DNA of 64,000 bases from assembly GCF_002893765.1 (NCBI RefSeq), contig NZ_CP025938.1:992001-1056000 (forward strand), given 5' to 3'. Below the pieces are notes generated by a model that was given only the letters and a program-made list of their open reading frames with translations, was not told the origin of the DNA and ran no database searches. Below are positions 53,331 to 62,111 of the stretch, piece after piece. Source of the DNA: Tamlana carrageenivorans (GTDB lineage: Bacteria > Bacteroidota > Bacteroidia > Flavobacteriales > Flavobacteriaceae). Position numbers and translations under genes: made by a program. How positions within the stretch are numbered: position 1 is the stretch's first letter; each line of letters starts with the position of its first letter.

Positions 53331-55902
53331 TACAAAACCCGTATTAACATTTTTGAAATATTGCACCTCTATAATTCTTTTTATAGGCAGCTTTACTATT
53401 GAAGCACAAAACCCTAATACAAAGTATACTATAGGCGAAATAACTGTCGCTGGAAATACAAGCTTTAGCGAACAAACCATTGTTACATATTCGGGTTTAA
53501 GCAAAGGCAAAGAAATTTATATTCCTGGAGAAGAGATTAGTAACGCCATTAAGAAATTGTGGAACTCTAAACTTTTTAACGATATAGAAGTTTATGTTAC
53601 CAATATAGAAGGTAATGTTGCCTCGTTGCAAATTAGACTTTCAGATCTACCTCAACTAAACGAACTCAAAATTAACGGCGTTAAAAAGGGGAAACAAGAC
53701 GAAATTATTAAAGAAAACAACCTTAATAAAGGCGTAAAAGTTACCGAAAACTTAATTACTACCACAAAAAACTTCCTTACCAAAAAATACAAAAAAGACG
53801 GTTTTTACAATACCAAAGTACATATTAACACCATTGAAGTTAAGGACTCTTTAGATACGCAACGCGTAAACATGGTTTTAAACGTAGATAGGGGTGAAAA
53901 AGTAAAAATTAAAGATATTACCTTTAATGGTAATGAGGTTTTAGAGGACAAAAAACTTCGTGCTAGCATGAAAAGCACAAAAAAAATTAACCGATTACGT
54001 GTCTGGAAACGTTCGAAGTTTATAGATTCGGCTTACCAAGCCGATTTAGGTCATGTTATAGACACTTATAAGAAAAACGGTTATAGAGATGCTCGAATTT
54101 TATCGGACAGCCTTATTGTTAACGACGACAAAACCATTTCACTTCAAATAAATGTTACCGAAGGCGAACAATATAAATTTGGAGAAATAAACTTTATTGG
54201 AAATACGGTATATAGCGACTTATATTTAAAACGCTTACTACGTATTAACAAAGGTGATGTTTATAACAGCATCCTTTTACAAGAGCGTATTGCCGACAAT
54301 TCTAAGCCAGATGCCTTTGATATAACCAACCAGTATCAAAATAACGGTTACTTATTCTCAAGTATCAATTCGGTAGAAGTGAATGTTGAAGACCATGTTA
54401 TTGATACAGAAATTAGAATTTCCGAAGGAAAACCAGCTTATTTTAACAATGTAAGCGTTGTAGGTAACGACAAAACAAACGATCACGTGATCTATAGAGA
54501 GATTCGTACGCGCCCAGGAGAATTATACAGTAAGGCTAATGTAGTTCGTACCGTTAGAGAGCTAGGTCAATTAGGCTTTTTTGATGCTCAGGAATTATCG
54601 CCAAACTTTCTAAACCCTAACCCCGTTGAAGGTAGTATTGATATGGAGTACTCGGTTAAAGAAACAGGATCTAGTCAAATAGAATTACAAGGGGGCTACG
54701 GTGGTGGTGGCTTTATTGGAACTTTAGGATTATCTTTTAATAACTTTTCCATTAAAGACATCTTTAAAAAGGACGCTTACAAACCAATTCCAATGGGTGA
54801 TGGTCAAAAACTAGCCCTACGATTACAAGCTAGCCAGTTTTACCAAACCTATAGTTTCTCTTTTTCAGAACCTTGGTTAGGAGGTAAAAAGCCCGTTCAG
54901 TTTTCTGCTTCTTTATCGCACACCAAACAGTTTGGACAAAATTTTCAAACTTTCGAAGTAGATAAAAGCAGAAGTTTTAACATTACAGGAATTACATTTG
55001 GCTTAGCAAAGCGTTTAAGTGTTCCAGATGATTTTTTTACACTTTCTCAAGCTGTTGGTTACCAACGCTATGATTTAAACAACTACAATACAGGCCTATT
55101 TGAATTTGGTGATGGTTATTCAAATAACTTATCGTACACCGTAGGATTAAGCCGAAATAACACGAGCGTAGACCCTATTTACCCTACAGGGGGTTCAAGT
55201 TACTCGGTAAGTGCTAAACTTACTTTACCATATTCCCTTTTTAACAATGTGGATTATGAAGCCTTAAAAATTGAGCGTAATGAAAATAATGTGATACGAA
55301 CCGATGTAAACAGCACACCTACAGAAATTACTGACGCCAACAATCGTATTGCTGAAATCGATCAAGAACGATACAAATGGTTAGAGTTTTACAAGGTAAA
55401 GTTTAAAGCAGAATGGTATACTCAAATTGCTAAAAACTTAGTTTTAAGACCAAGTACAGAATTCGGATTTTTAGGCGCTTACAATAATGATAGAGGAGTG
55501 ATTCCTTTTGAGCGTTTCTTCGTTGGTGGGGATGGTTTAGGAAATTACAGTTTAGACGGCAGGGAAACTATTCAATTACGTGGGTACCCTAACAACTCCT
55601 TATCTGGACAAGATGGAGGAACTATTTACAATAAGTTTTCATTAGAATTACGTTACCCAATTACACTAAAAGCATCTGCTAAAATATTTGCTTTAGGATT
55701 TGCGGAGGCTGGAGCATCATATAATAATTTTAAAGATTACAATCCTTTCGATTTAAATCGATCGGCTGGGGTTGGACTAAGAATCTTTATGCCTGCATTT
55801 GGTCTATTAGGTATTGATTTTGGTTATGGATTCGATCCTGTTCCAGGAACAAAAACTAGTAACGGTTGGGAAACACATTTCATAATTGGGCAACAATTTT
55901 AA
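53314..55902 (+). CDS. bamA: Outer-membrane protein assembly factor BamA
   Basis: 862 residues from a GTG start (53314), chosen because the signal sequence (LTFLKYCTSIILFIGSFTIEAQ in parts) then begins near residue 1. The start lies inside uppS with a 17-bp overlap. A longer start at ATG 53263 is possible. Five POTRA domains (about 35-440) are followed by a 16-strand barrel, with the conserved VxGDG-type loop FFVGGDGLGNYSLDG (around 720) and a C-terminal aromatic GQQF. It folds beta-barrel proteins into the outer membrane. An ATG within 50 bp is not seen. Confidence 0.93.
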   Translation: MTSLVNTKPVLTFLKYCTSIILFIGSFTIEAQNPNTKYTIGEITVAGNTSFSEQTIVTYSGLSKGKEIYIPGEEISNAIKKLWNSKLFNDIEVYVTNIEGNVASLQIRLSDLPQLNELKINGVKKGKQDEIIKENNLNKGVKVTENLITTTKNFLTKKYKKDGFYNTKVHINTIEVKDSLDTQRVNMVLNVDRGEKVKIKDITFNGNEVLEDKKLRASMKSTKKINRLRVWKRSKFIDSAYQADLGHVIDTYKKNGYRDARILSDSLIVNDDKTISLQINVTEGEQYKFGEINFIGNTVYSDLYLKRLLRINKGDVYNSILLQERIADNSKPDAFDITNQYQNNGYLFSSINSVEVNVEDHVIDTEIRISEGKPAYFNNVSVVGNDKTNDHVIYREIRTRPGELYSKANVVRTVRELGQLGFFDAQELSPNFLNPNPVEGSIDMEYSVKETGSSQIELQGGYGGGGFIGTLGLSFNNFSIKDIFKKDAYKPIPMGDGQKLALRLQASQFYQTYSFSFSEPWLGGKKPVQFSASLSHTKQFGQNFQTFEVDKSRSFNITGITFGLAKRLSVPDDFFTLSQAVGYQRYDLNNYNTGLFEFGDGYSNNLSYTVGLSRNNTSVDPIYPTGGSSYSVSAKLTLPYSLFNNVDYEALKIERNENNVIRTDVNSTPTEITDANNRIAEIDQERYKWLEFYKVKFKAEWYTQIAKNLVLRPSTEFGFLGAYNNDRGVIPFERFFVGGDGLGNYSLDGRETIQLRGYPNNSLSGQDGGTIYNKFSLELRYPITLKASAKIFALGFAEAGASYNNFKDYNPFDLNRSAGVGLRIFMPAFGLLGIDFGYGFDPVPGTKTSNGWETHFIIGQQF

Positions 55903-56144
55903 AAGCTTATTTTATTGTGGCACGATATTTTCTAATAACACTTTAATGTTTTGTATAAAAATTAAAATTTTTAAGATTATATTTCATTAATTTTGAAGAT
56001 TGCATTTTAAAACGGCATGTTTATTTGTCCTTTTAAACTTTAATACAAAAACTTAACATTAACCAAATGAAACGAGCCTTGTTAAAAAACATAAAATTTA
56101 AAAACAACAGTTTAAGCCCGTTTCCTATTACCGAAACTAGAAAC

Positions 56145-57140
56145 ATGCTAACAAACCATAAAAGCAACGTTCTTTTTTTACTGATATTCATTTTCACAGC
56201 ATGCTTTAGTTTACATGCGCAACGTGGGGTTAGAATAGGCTATATTGATACCGAATATATTTTAGAAAATGTACCGGAATACCAAGAAGCCACAAAACAA
56301 TTGAATCAAAAAGCTGAAAAATGGAAGAATGAAATCCATGAAAAGCTAAAAGCTGTTGAACAAAAAAGAAAAGATCTTACCACAGAAAAGGTTCTTTTAA
56401 CCGAAGAATTGATTCGTGAACGTGAAGAAGATATCGAATTTGAAGAAAGTGAAATTTTAGATTATCAGCAGAAACGTTTTGGTCCTAACGGTGATTTGTT
56501 CCTTCAAAGGAAGCAATTAATGCAACCGATACAAGATCAAATTTTCTCGGCGGTTCAAGATATCGCAGAAGGTAAAAAATATGATTTTATTTTCGACAAA
56601 TCCTCTGATGCGACCATGTTATTCTCGGCAAAACGCTTTGATTTAAGCGAGCAGATTTTAAGAAGTATTTCTCGAACTGCCAAAAGAAATCAAGCACAAA
56701 ACCGCACAGAGCGTAAAGCTGCCGAAAAAGAGGAACTTGTTCCTGAGATAAATGAAGAACTCGAAGCCCGTGAAAGTGCTGCTGAAACCCGAAGACGCGA
56801 AGTTTTAGCTGCTAGAGAAGCTAAAAAACAAGAAGCTTTAGAAAGACGTCAAAAAATTATTGAAGAACGCGAACGTGAACGCCAAGCTAAAATAGATGCT
56901 AGAAATGGTGTAACACCGCAAGAAGGAAAAGAAGAAGCAAAAGTAGAAGAAAATGAAGTTCCAGGAGCTACAGCAAAAAAAAGCGCTCCAGAAACTAAAA
57001 CCAGAGAACAACTCATAGAAGAAAACAGACAAAAGAAACTAGCCGATCGTGAAGCTAGAAAAAAAGAATTAGAAGAAAGAAAGCGTAAAATATTAGAAGA
57101 ACGCCAACGCGCTAGAGACAGTATAAACCAAAACAAATAA
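56145..57140 (+). CDS. OmpH/Skp-family periplasmic chaperone, long form
   Basis: 331 residues from the ATG at 56145, chosen because the signal peptide MLTNHKSNVLFLLIFIFTAC then starts at residue 1. An upstream in-frame ATG at 56067 would precede it by 26 residues. Normal Skp-like core (about 25-185; GYIDTEYILENVPEYQEA, QRKQLMQPIQDQIF) followed by a 140-residue charged coiled-coil tail rich in Arg, Glu and Lys (ERRQKIIEERERERQAKID). Skp holds outer-membrane proteins unfolded on the way to BamA. The tail is unusual for Skp and could tether or bundle partners. Confidence 0.88.
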   Translation: MLTNHKSNVLFLLIFIFTACFSLHAQRGVRIGYIDTEYILENVPEYQEATKQLNQKAEKWKNEIHEKLKAVEQKRKDLTTEKVLLTEELIREREEDIEFEESEILDYQQKRFGPNGDLFLQRKQLMQPIQDQIFSAVQDIAEGKKYDFIFDKSSDATMLFSAKRFDLSEQILRSISRTAKRNQAQNRTERKAAEKEELVPEINEELEARESAAETRRREVLAAREAKKQEALERRQKIIEERERERQAKIDARNGVTPQEGKEEAKVEENEVPGATAKKSAPETKTREQLIEENRQKKLADREARKKELEERKRKILEERQRARDSINQNK

Positions 57141-57171
57141 TCAATTTATAACACACTTAATACTATTAAAA

Positions 57172-57672
57172 ATGAAACAATTAAAAAATCTCTTATTAGC
57201 AACTGCATTTTGTATTGCAACAGTTAGTTTTACTCAAGCACAAAGCAAGATTGCACATATAAATACGCAAGAGTTAATCGCAGCAATGCCAGAAGCTAAA
57301 GCAGCTCAAACGGAGATTGAAACTTTAGGTAAAACTTACCAAACAGATATTCAAGCCTCTATTACCGAATACCAAAACACGGTTAAACAATACGAAGCTG
57401 AAGCTGGTACTAAAACTGATGAAGAAAACCAAAAAAGAGGTTTAGAATTACAAGAAAAGCAACAACGTATTCAACAGTTTAGAGCTGATGCACAACAAGA
57501 CATCGCTAAAAAAGAAGCTGAATTATTTAAGCCTATCCAAGAGAAAGCAATGAAAGCCATTCAAGAGGTTGCAAAAGCTCAAGGTTACGATTACGTAGTT
57601 GATAGAGCTTCTTTAATTGTTGCTAACGGAAAAGACATTTTAGCTGATGTAAAGAAAAAATTAGGTATCTAA
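57172..57672 (+). CDS. OmpH/Skp-family periplasmic chaperone, short form
   Basis: 166 residues with a signal peptide (about 1-23, ending TQAQ) and a standard Skp-like coiled-coil body (SKIAHINTQELIAAMPEAKA, LQEKQQRIQQFRADAQQDI). It lacks the long tail of its neighbour, which lies 31 bases upstream. The pair may form mixed trimers (inference). It is followed by a terminator and the murI promoter. Confidence 0.92.
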   Translation: MKQLKNLLLATAFCIATVSFTQAQSKIAHINTQELIAAMPEAKAAQTEIETLGKTYQTDIQASITEYQNTVKQYEAEAGTKTDEENQKRGLELQEKQQRIQQFRADAQQDIAKKEAELFKPIQEKAMKAIQEVAKAQGYDYVVDRASLIVANGKDILADVKKKLGI

Positions 57673-57703
57673 TTTTTTTAAATTATCGGAATAAATTAAA
57701 ACA

Positions 57704-57730
57704 AAAGCTGCCTTAATAAGGCAGCTTTTT
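57704..57730 (+). terminator. Intrinsic terminator after the second ompH
   Basis: AAGCTGCCTT pairs with AAGGCAGCTT (10 bp, 4-base loop AATA) and is followed by T-rich sequence that already forms the next promoter's -7 box. Confidence 0.9.
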
Positions 57731-57738
57731 TATTTTTG
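57731..57738 (+). promoter_or_regulatory. Promoter -7 box of murI
   Basis: TATTTTTG matches TAnnTTTG exactly and lies 8 bases before the ATG of murI. The preceding terminator's T-run runs into it, a compact arrangement that also implies a near-leaderless mRNA. Confidence 0.5.
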
Positions 57739-57745
57739 TTTAACT

Positions 57746-58525
57746 ATGAGCACACAACCTATTGGTATTTTCGATTCTGGTGTTGGAGGAACTTCCATTT
57801 GGAAAGAAATTCAGGCTTTGTTACCACAGGAAAATATGATTTATCTTGCCGATAGTAAGCATGCACCGTATGGCCCTAAAGGGAAGCAAGCTATTATAGA
57901 CCTTAGTATTAAAAACACAGATTATCTGATAAACCAAGGTTGTAAACTTATTGTCGTGGCTTGTAACACAGCCACCACAAACGCTATAGAGTTTCTAAGA
58001 CAAAATTACAAAACACCTTTTATAGGCATAGAACCCGCCATAAAACCCGCGGCATTAAACAGTAAAACACACACCATAGGTATTCTAGCCACTAAAGGGA
58101 CTTTAAGCAGTGAGCTCTTCCATAAAACGGCTCATTTGTTTGCAAGCGATTCCAAGATTATGGAACAAGAAGGTCATAGTATTGTAGAACTTATTGAAGC
58201 CGGAAAACTACACTCGGAAGCCATGAAAGCCTTGCTTGAAGAATACCTTAGACCCATGATAGATGCCGATATAGATTATCTCGTTCTTGGTTGCACTCAC
58301 TACCCATACCTCATCCCAATCCTCTTAAAACTCTTACCTAAAAGCATAAAAATTATAGATTCTGGTGAGGCTGTTGCTAGACAAACGAAAGCCGTTTTAA
58401 CACAGCATAACCTATTAAACCCTTCATCAAAAAAAGGGAAATCAACATTTTATACCAATGCAAATCCAGAGGTAATTACTGCACTATTAGGCACGTCTCA
58501 TGATATTGCCTATCTTGATTTTTAA
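57746..58525 (+). CDS. murI: Glutamate racemase
   Basis: 259 residues with the two catalytic cysteines: VACNTATTNA (about 72-81) and LGCTHYPYLIPI (about 182-193). IGIFDSGVGGTS is at 7-18. It provides D-glutamate for peptidoglycan. It closes the envelope cluster. Confidence 0.96.
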   Translation: MSTQPIGIFDSGVGGTSIWKEIQALLPQENMIYLADSKHAPYGPKGKQAIIDLSIKNTDYLINQGCKLIVVACNTATTNAIEFLRQNYKTPFIGIEPAIKPAALNSKTHTIGILATKGTLSSELFHKTAHLFASDSKIMEQEGHSIVELIEAGKLHSEAMKALLEEYLRPMIDADIDYLVLGCTHYPYLIPILLKLLPKSIKIIDSGEAVARQTKAVLTQHNLLNPSSKKGKSTFYTNANPEVITALLGTSHDIAYLDF

Positions 58526-58530
58526 ACGTG

Positions 58531-58694
58531 AGGTTTTGCGTTAGCGGTTGCAACGGCATCCTTTTTTGGTTTGAAGAAAAACATGGGCATTTCTAAGCCT
58601 TTGTTAGAGTACAAATTATAGGTAAATTACGATTACCTAAGCCCAAAAAAGATATAGTGGAAAACGCGACCCTTGTGGTAACGCCCTAAAACAC
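58531..58694 (+). ncRNA. Structured intergenic element (candidate RNA)
   Basis: Nested pairing: outer arms GTTTTGCGTTA (58533-58543) and TAACGC-CCT-AAAAC (58679-58692); inner arms GGCATCCTTTTTTGG (58555-58569) with CCCAAAAAAGATATAG (58642-58657); and an apical hairpin TAGGTAA/TTACCTA (58619-58639). The GCATCC...GATATAGTGGAAA...CGACCC...TAACGCCC order resembles an intergenic element I have seen repeatedly in flavobacterial genomes. It could be a noncoding RNA, such as the Flavo-1 motif described in this group, or a dispersed repeat. It contains no open frame of interest. Confidence 0.5.
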
Positions 58695-58729
58695 AATGCT
58701 AGAAGCTTAACTTAAAGCGTTGCTGTTTA

Positions 58730-59242
58730 TTATTTAAACCAGCTGGAATACTTAATATAGTTATCGGCAATACGATTAATTTCACCCGAGAGCAACTCTG
58801 GACTCACATCTTTAACCTTTTTAGCTGGTACACCGGCATAGATACTGCCAGCCTCAACCCGTGTGTTTTTAGTAACAACAGCACCTGCAGCTATAATACT
58901 ATTGCTTTCAACAACACAACCGTCCATAACAATACTCCCCATACCTATGAGTACGTTATCGTGTATGGTACAACCGTGCACCAAAGCATTATGCCCAATG
59001 GATACATTATTACCAATATTGGTGGGAGCCGTTAGGTACGTGGCATGAATTACAGCCCCATCTTGAATATTGACCTTATCGCCCATTTTAATGTAATTGA
59101 CATCGCCACGAACCACAGCACTAAACCAGACACTCCCTTGCTTACCCATGGTGACATCTCCAACAATAGTAGCATTTTCGGCTATAAAACAATCTTCTGG
59201 AATTTGAGGCGATTTGCCGTTTACCGGTTTTATTACTGGCAT
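58730..59242 (-). CDS. Gamma-type carbonic anhydrase family protein
   Basis: 170 residues forming a left-handed beta-helix: repeats of hexapeptides such as NATIVGDVTMGKQGSVWFS and GNNVSIGHNALVHGC. The three zinc-binding histidines of the family are visible (His66, His84, His89 in VIHA, IGHN, VHGC). Catalytic activity in this subgroup is often unproven. The gene stands alone between murI and porP, on the minus strand. Confidence 0.87.
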   Translation of the reverse strand: MPVIKPVNGKSPQIPEDCFIAENATIVGDVTMGKQGSVWFSAVVRGDVNYIKMGDKVNIQDGAVIHATYLTAPTNIGNNVSIGHNALVHGCTIHDNVLIGMGSIVMDGCVVESNSIIAAGAVVTKNTRVEAGSIYAGVPAKKVKDVSPELLSGEINRIADNYIKYSSWFK

Positions 59243-59343
59243 TTGGATGTTGGTTTTAAGTTATTCGTTTTTAGTTATAGGAACTTGACTACTAAGTCTT
59301 GATTCTTAAATCTTGGCTCTTGAATCTTGACTAAAAATACAAA

Positions 59344-60354
59344 TTAATTCACTGCCGGACAATGACACTCATAGCGTTTAGGTGCGCAATTGAAGTCGTA
59401 ACCCAAAGAAAACTGATGAAAACCGCCATTGGTAAATACAATGTCGTTAGATTGATACGTATAGGTATAGGCAAACATGAAGCGATTATAATTAACACCA
59501 ATAATAGGGGTAATTAGATTGAGTCTTTGAGTTTCTATGGTTTGGGTATCGGTTTTATATTCGGTACCATCTAGACTCTGACGGTATGACAAACCTGCCC
59601 AAAATTGTCCGAAATCCATTTGCTTATAAACCTTAGCATTGACATCGATAAGATTTTCTTTAGTCCCGGTTTTATATTGATAAAGCAGCGATGGCTCAAA
59701 AGACCAAGAGCTCCCAAAACGGTTAAAAACATAACCTGTGGAGAGTAATAAACGTCTTAAATTACTTGTTACCTCAAGATCGTTATTAATACCAGAATTA
59801 TTAAGTAAATTTTTAATCGTGCCATGGGCATAAAAATTTATGTAATGGTATGAAAACCCAACATCTAAATTAAAATTGGCTTCACTCTGTACAATACCAT
59901 CAATATTAGGATCCCGAACAGGCACATCGTTTAAAAATTCGGTTTCATCTAATTTATATTGAATAAATCCTGCACTTAAACCAAAGGACAACATATTTAA
60001 GTCGGATACGCTTCTAGAAAACATAAGATGATGGGCATAAGTGAGATACCCGCCCGATTGCGAATGGTAACCATTTTTATCGGTGTAAGCAATACCACCA
60101 ATAGCCGATTGCGAATCACCAAGCCTACTATTAGCACTTACGGTTAATAATTTAGGCGCATTGTCTTGCCCAAACCACTGTTGCCTTCCCGTTACTCGAA
60201 TTTTTCCACAATTAGCTGCCCCAGCCATAGAAGGGTGAATTAAATAATAATTATCACTTAAATAATCGGCATAGATGGGGATTCCTTCCTGTGACCTAAC
60301 AAATTGAAAGCTTAGTAGAGCTACAATTGCAAGAATAAAGCGGTTTAGTTTCAT
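59344..60354 (-). CDS. PorP/SprF family type IX secretion-associated outer-membrane protein
   Basis: 336 residues, signal peptide about 1-21 (ending VRSQ). The mature protein shows the PorP/SprF beta-barrel pattern: YADYLSDNYYLIHPSMAGAA (in part), GRQQWFGQDNAPKLLTVSAN, GLSAGFIQYKLDETEFLNDV, ending in a Cys/His-rich tail (CAPKRYECHCP). These proteins work with T9SS, often with partner adhesins; no large SprB-like gene is in the window. It could support export of the M12 protease or others. Confidence 0.85.
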   Translation of the reverse strand: MKLNRFILAIVALLSFQFVRSQEGIPIYADYLSDNYYLIHPSMAGAANCGKIRVTGRQQWFGQDNAPKLLTVSANSRLGDSQSAIGGIAYTDKNGYHSQSGGYLTYAHHLMFSRSVSDLNMLSFGLSAGFIQYKLDETEFLNDVPVRDPNIDGIVQSEANFNLDVGFSYHYINFYAHGTIKNLLNNSGINNDLEVTSNLRRLLLSTGYVFNRFGSSWSFEPSLLYQYKTGTKENLIDVNAKVYKQMDFGQFWAGLSYRQSLDGTEYKTDTQTIETQRLNLITPIIGVNYNRFMFAYTYTYQSNDIVFTNGGFHQFSLGYDFNCAPKRYECHCPAVN

Positions 60355-60717
60355 GATATAAAAGCAGATGTTTTGTTAAAGTTATTAACAAACTTAATGA
60401 ATTTCAATAAAATAGGCTTCATTTACTATCTCTTTTTACAAGATCAAAGACCCTAATCGGTATTTATTAATGCGTCAGTTACTTTAAATTTCAGAAAGGT
60501 TAAAAAATACAAAAAACGATATTTCACCAAGTTAGAACACTCATTTTAAGAACTTGAAACTAAAAGAGATTCCCAAAACCAAAAAAGAAAATACCTGTCA
60601 TTCAAAAAGTTATTAGTCAAACACACCACGTAAAACCAAAATATTAAACATTAAAACCCTATCAATAATATTGATAACTAAGTTTTAGTTTTAGTATTTT
60701 TGCAAAAAATAAACAAC
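60355..60717. promoter_or_regulatory. Intergenic region with nifU promoter at its end
   Basis: TATTTTTG at 60695-60702 matches the TAnnTTTG -7 box, 16 bases before the nifU ATG, with a TTG at 60671 about a helix-turn pair upstream. The rest of the 360 bases is AT-rich without a gene or hairpin that I can support. Confidence 0.45.
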
Positions 60718-61620
60718 ATGAACACTTTTAAAGTTTCCGTGCAAGAGACCACCAATAATGCGATTGTAAAATTTGAAGTCAATCAATTTATTACCCAACA
60801 CCAAAGTTTTGAGTTTAATAATATCGACGAAGCAAAAACCTCGCCTTTAGCACAGCAATTATTTTATTTACCATTTGTAAAAAAGGTATACATTTCTGGA
60901 AATTTTATAGCAGTGGAACGTTATAATATCGTAGAGTGGAACGACGTACAGGACGAAGTAGCCGAACAAATTGAAGCCTATCTTAATGATGGTGGTATTG
61001 TGGTTGAAGACACAGCTGCGGCTAAAAAGGTACCAGTTACAGTATATGCCGAAAGCACACCTAACCCTTCGGTAATGAAGTTTGTGGCTAATAAAAAAAT
61101 AGTAAACACACTTTTTGAGTTCACAAGCATCGATGACGCCAAGTTATCGCCTTTAGCTACCGAATTGTTTCACTTCCCCTTTGTTAAAAGTGTATTTTTA
61201 GATGAAAACTACGTGTCTATTACTAAATATGATATCGCCGATTGGCAAGATATTACCATTGATATTAGAGAGTTTATTAAGTCGTACATCGAACACGGCA
61301 AGGAAATCGCAGTCGCTAATGCTGCTGAAAGTTTAGAAAAAACAAACCAACAATTAGATAGTCATTTTGAATCGTTAGACGATACTTCTAAAGAAATTAT
61401 TAATATTCTTGAAGAATATGTAAAACCTGCAGTGGCCAGTGATGGTGGTAACATACAATTCATATCATACGACGCCGACACTAAAAATGTTAGTGTCCTA
61501 TTACAGGGCGCTTGTAGCGGTTGTCCTTCATCAACCTATACTTTAAAAAGCGGTATTGAGAACATGTTAAAAGAAATGTTACCAGGAAAAGTCGCTATGG
61601 TTGAGGCAATTAACGGATAA
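60718..61620 (+). CDS. NifU-family Fe-S scaffold with duplicated N-domain
   Basis: 300 residues from the ATG at 60718. Two similar N-terminal Nfu_N domains lie in tandem (about 4-90 and about 108-198): KFEVNQFI...SPLAQQLFYLPFVKKVYI and KFVANKKI...SPLATELFHFPFVKSVFL. The C-terminal NifU domain (about 220-300) carries the Fe-S motif CSGCPSSTYT (Cys at about 267 and 270). It receives and passes an Fe-S cluster to apo-proteins. An upstream TTG start is unlikely. The promoter box is just ahead. Confidence 0.9.
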   Translation: MNTFKVSVQETTNNAIVKFEVNQFITQHQSFEFNNIDEAKTSPLAQQLFYLPFVKKVYISGNFIAVERYNIVEWNDVQDEVAEQIEAYLNDGGIVVEDTAAAKKVPVTVYAESTPNPSVMKFVANKKIVNTLFEFTSIDDAKLSPLATELFHFPFVKSVFLDENYVSITKYDIADWQDITIDIREFIKSYIEHGKEIAVANAAESLEKTNQQLDSHFESLDDTSKEIINILEEYVKPAVASDGGNIQFISYDADTKNVSVLLQGACSGCPSSTYTLKSGIENMLKEMLPGKVAMVEAING

Positions 61621-61670
61621 TCCCAATAATTTTTGTTAACTTTAAGATTCAACTTAAATAAACAAAAATT

Positions 61671-61871
61671 ATGGCAGTATTAAAAGTAATTGAAATTTTA
61701 GCAAACTCGGAAAAAAGCTGGGAAGATGCAACAAAACAAGCCGTTAAACACGCGTCTAAATCGTTAAAAAACATTCGATCTGTGTATGTCCAGGATCATA
61801 GTGCTAACGTAAAAGACGGCGAAGTCACGGAATTTAGAGTAAATGTAAAAATCACTTTTGAAGTGGATTAA
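61671..61871 (+). CDS. Dodecin (flavin-binding)
   Basis: 66 residues, the usual length. KVIEILANSEKSWEDATKQAVKHASKSLKNI (in parts) and VEVDQDHS-like central strand with VKITFEVD at the end match dodecins, twelve-subunit particles that bind flavin and buffer it. A terminator follows at 61897-61925. Confidence 0.85.
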   Translation: MAVLKVIEILANSEKSWEDATKQAVKHASKSLKNIRSVYVQDHSANVKDGEVTEFRVNVKITFEVD

Positions 61872-61896
61872 TAAAGAACTCTAAAATTAAAAAATG

Positions 61897-61925
61897 AAGC
61901 GTTCCTATTTTGGGACGCTTTTTTT
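61897..61925 (+). terminator. Intrinsic terminator after dodecin
   Basis: AAGCGT-t-CC pairs with GG-g-ACGCTT around a short loop, followed by a run of T. It lies 25 bases past the dodecin stop. Confidence 0.85.
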
Positions 61926-62080
61926 GTTTGATGATGCAAGATTTATTTTCTCTAAAGCAGCTCGCACTAACTGTGGTCTGTAAACTTATCTTTAAAGATA
62001 CTTGATACACTACCCTGCTTTAATCAATAAAACTTAACCATTTTTTATCATTTCATAGAAGCATTGTTACAAATAGTTAA

Positions 62081-62088
62081 TATTTTTG
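62081..62088 (+). promoter_or_regulatory. Promoter -7 box of the MscS-type gene
   Basis: TATTTTTG matches TAnnTTTG exactly, 23 bases before the chosen ATG at 62112. Its position supports this ATG over an upstream in-frame TTG at 62064. Confidence 0.5.
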
Positions 62089-62111
62089 AATTAAACTTAA
62101 TTTTAAACAAT

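Noticed and set aside
56838..57136. Two long minus-strand frames opposite the first ompH
   Set aside because: They come from the low-complexity, charged coiled-coil tail, which tends to give open antisense frames (Phe/Ser-rich).
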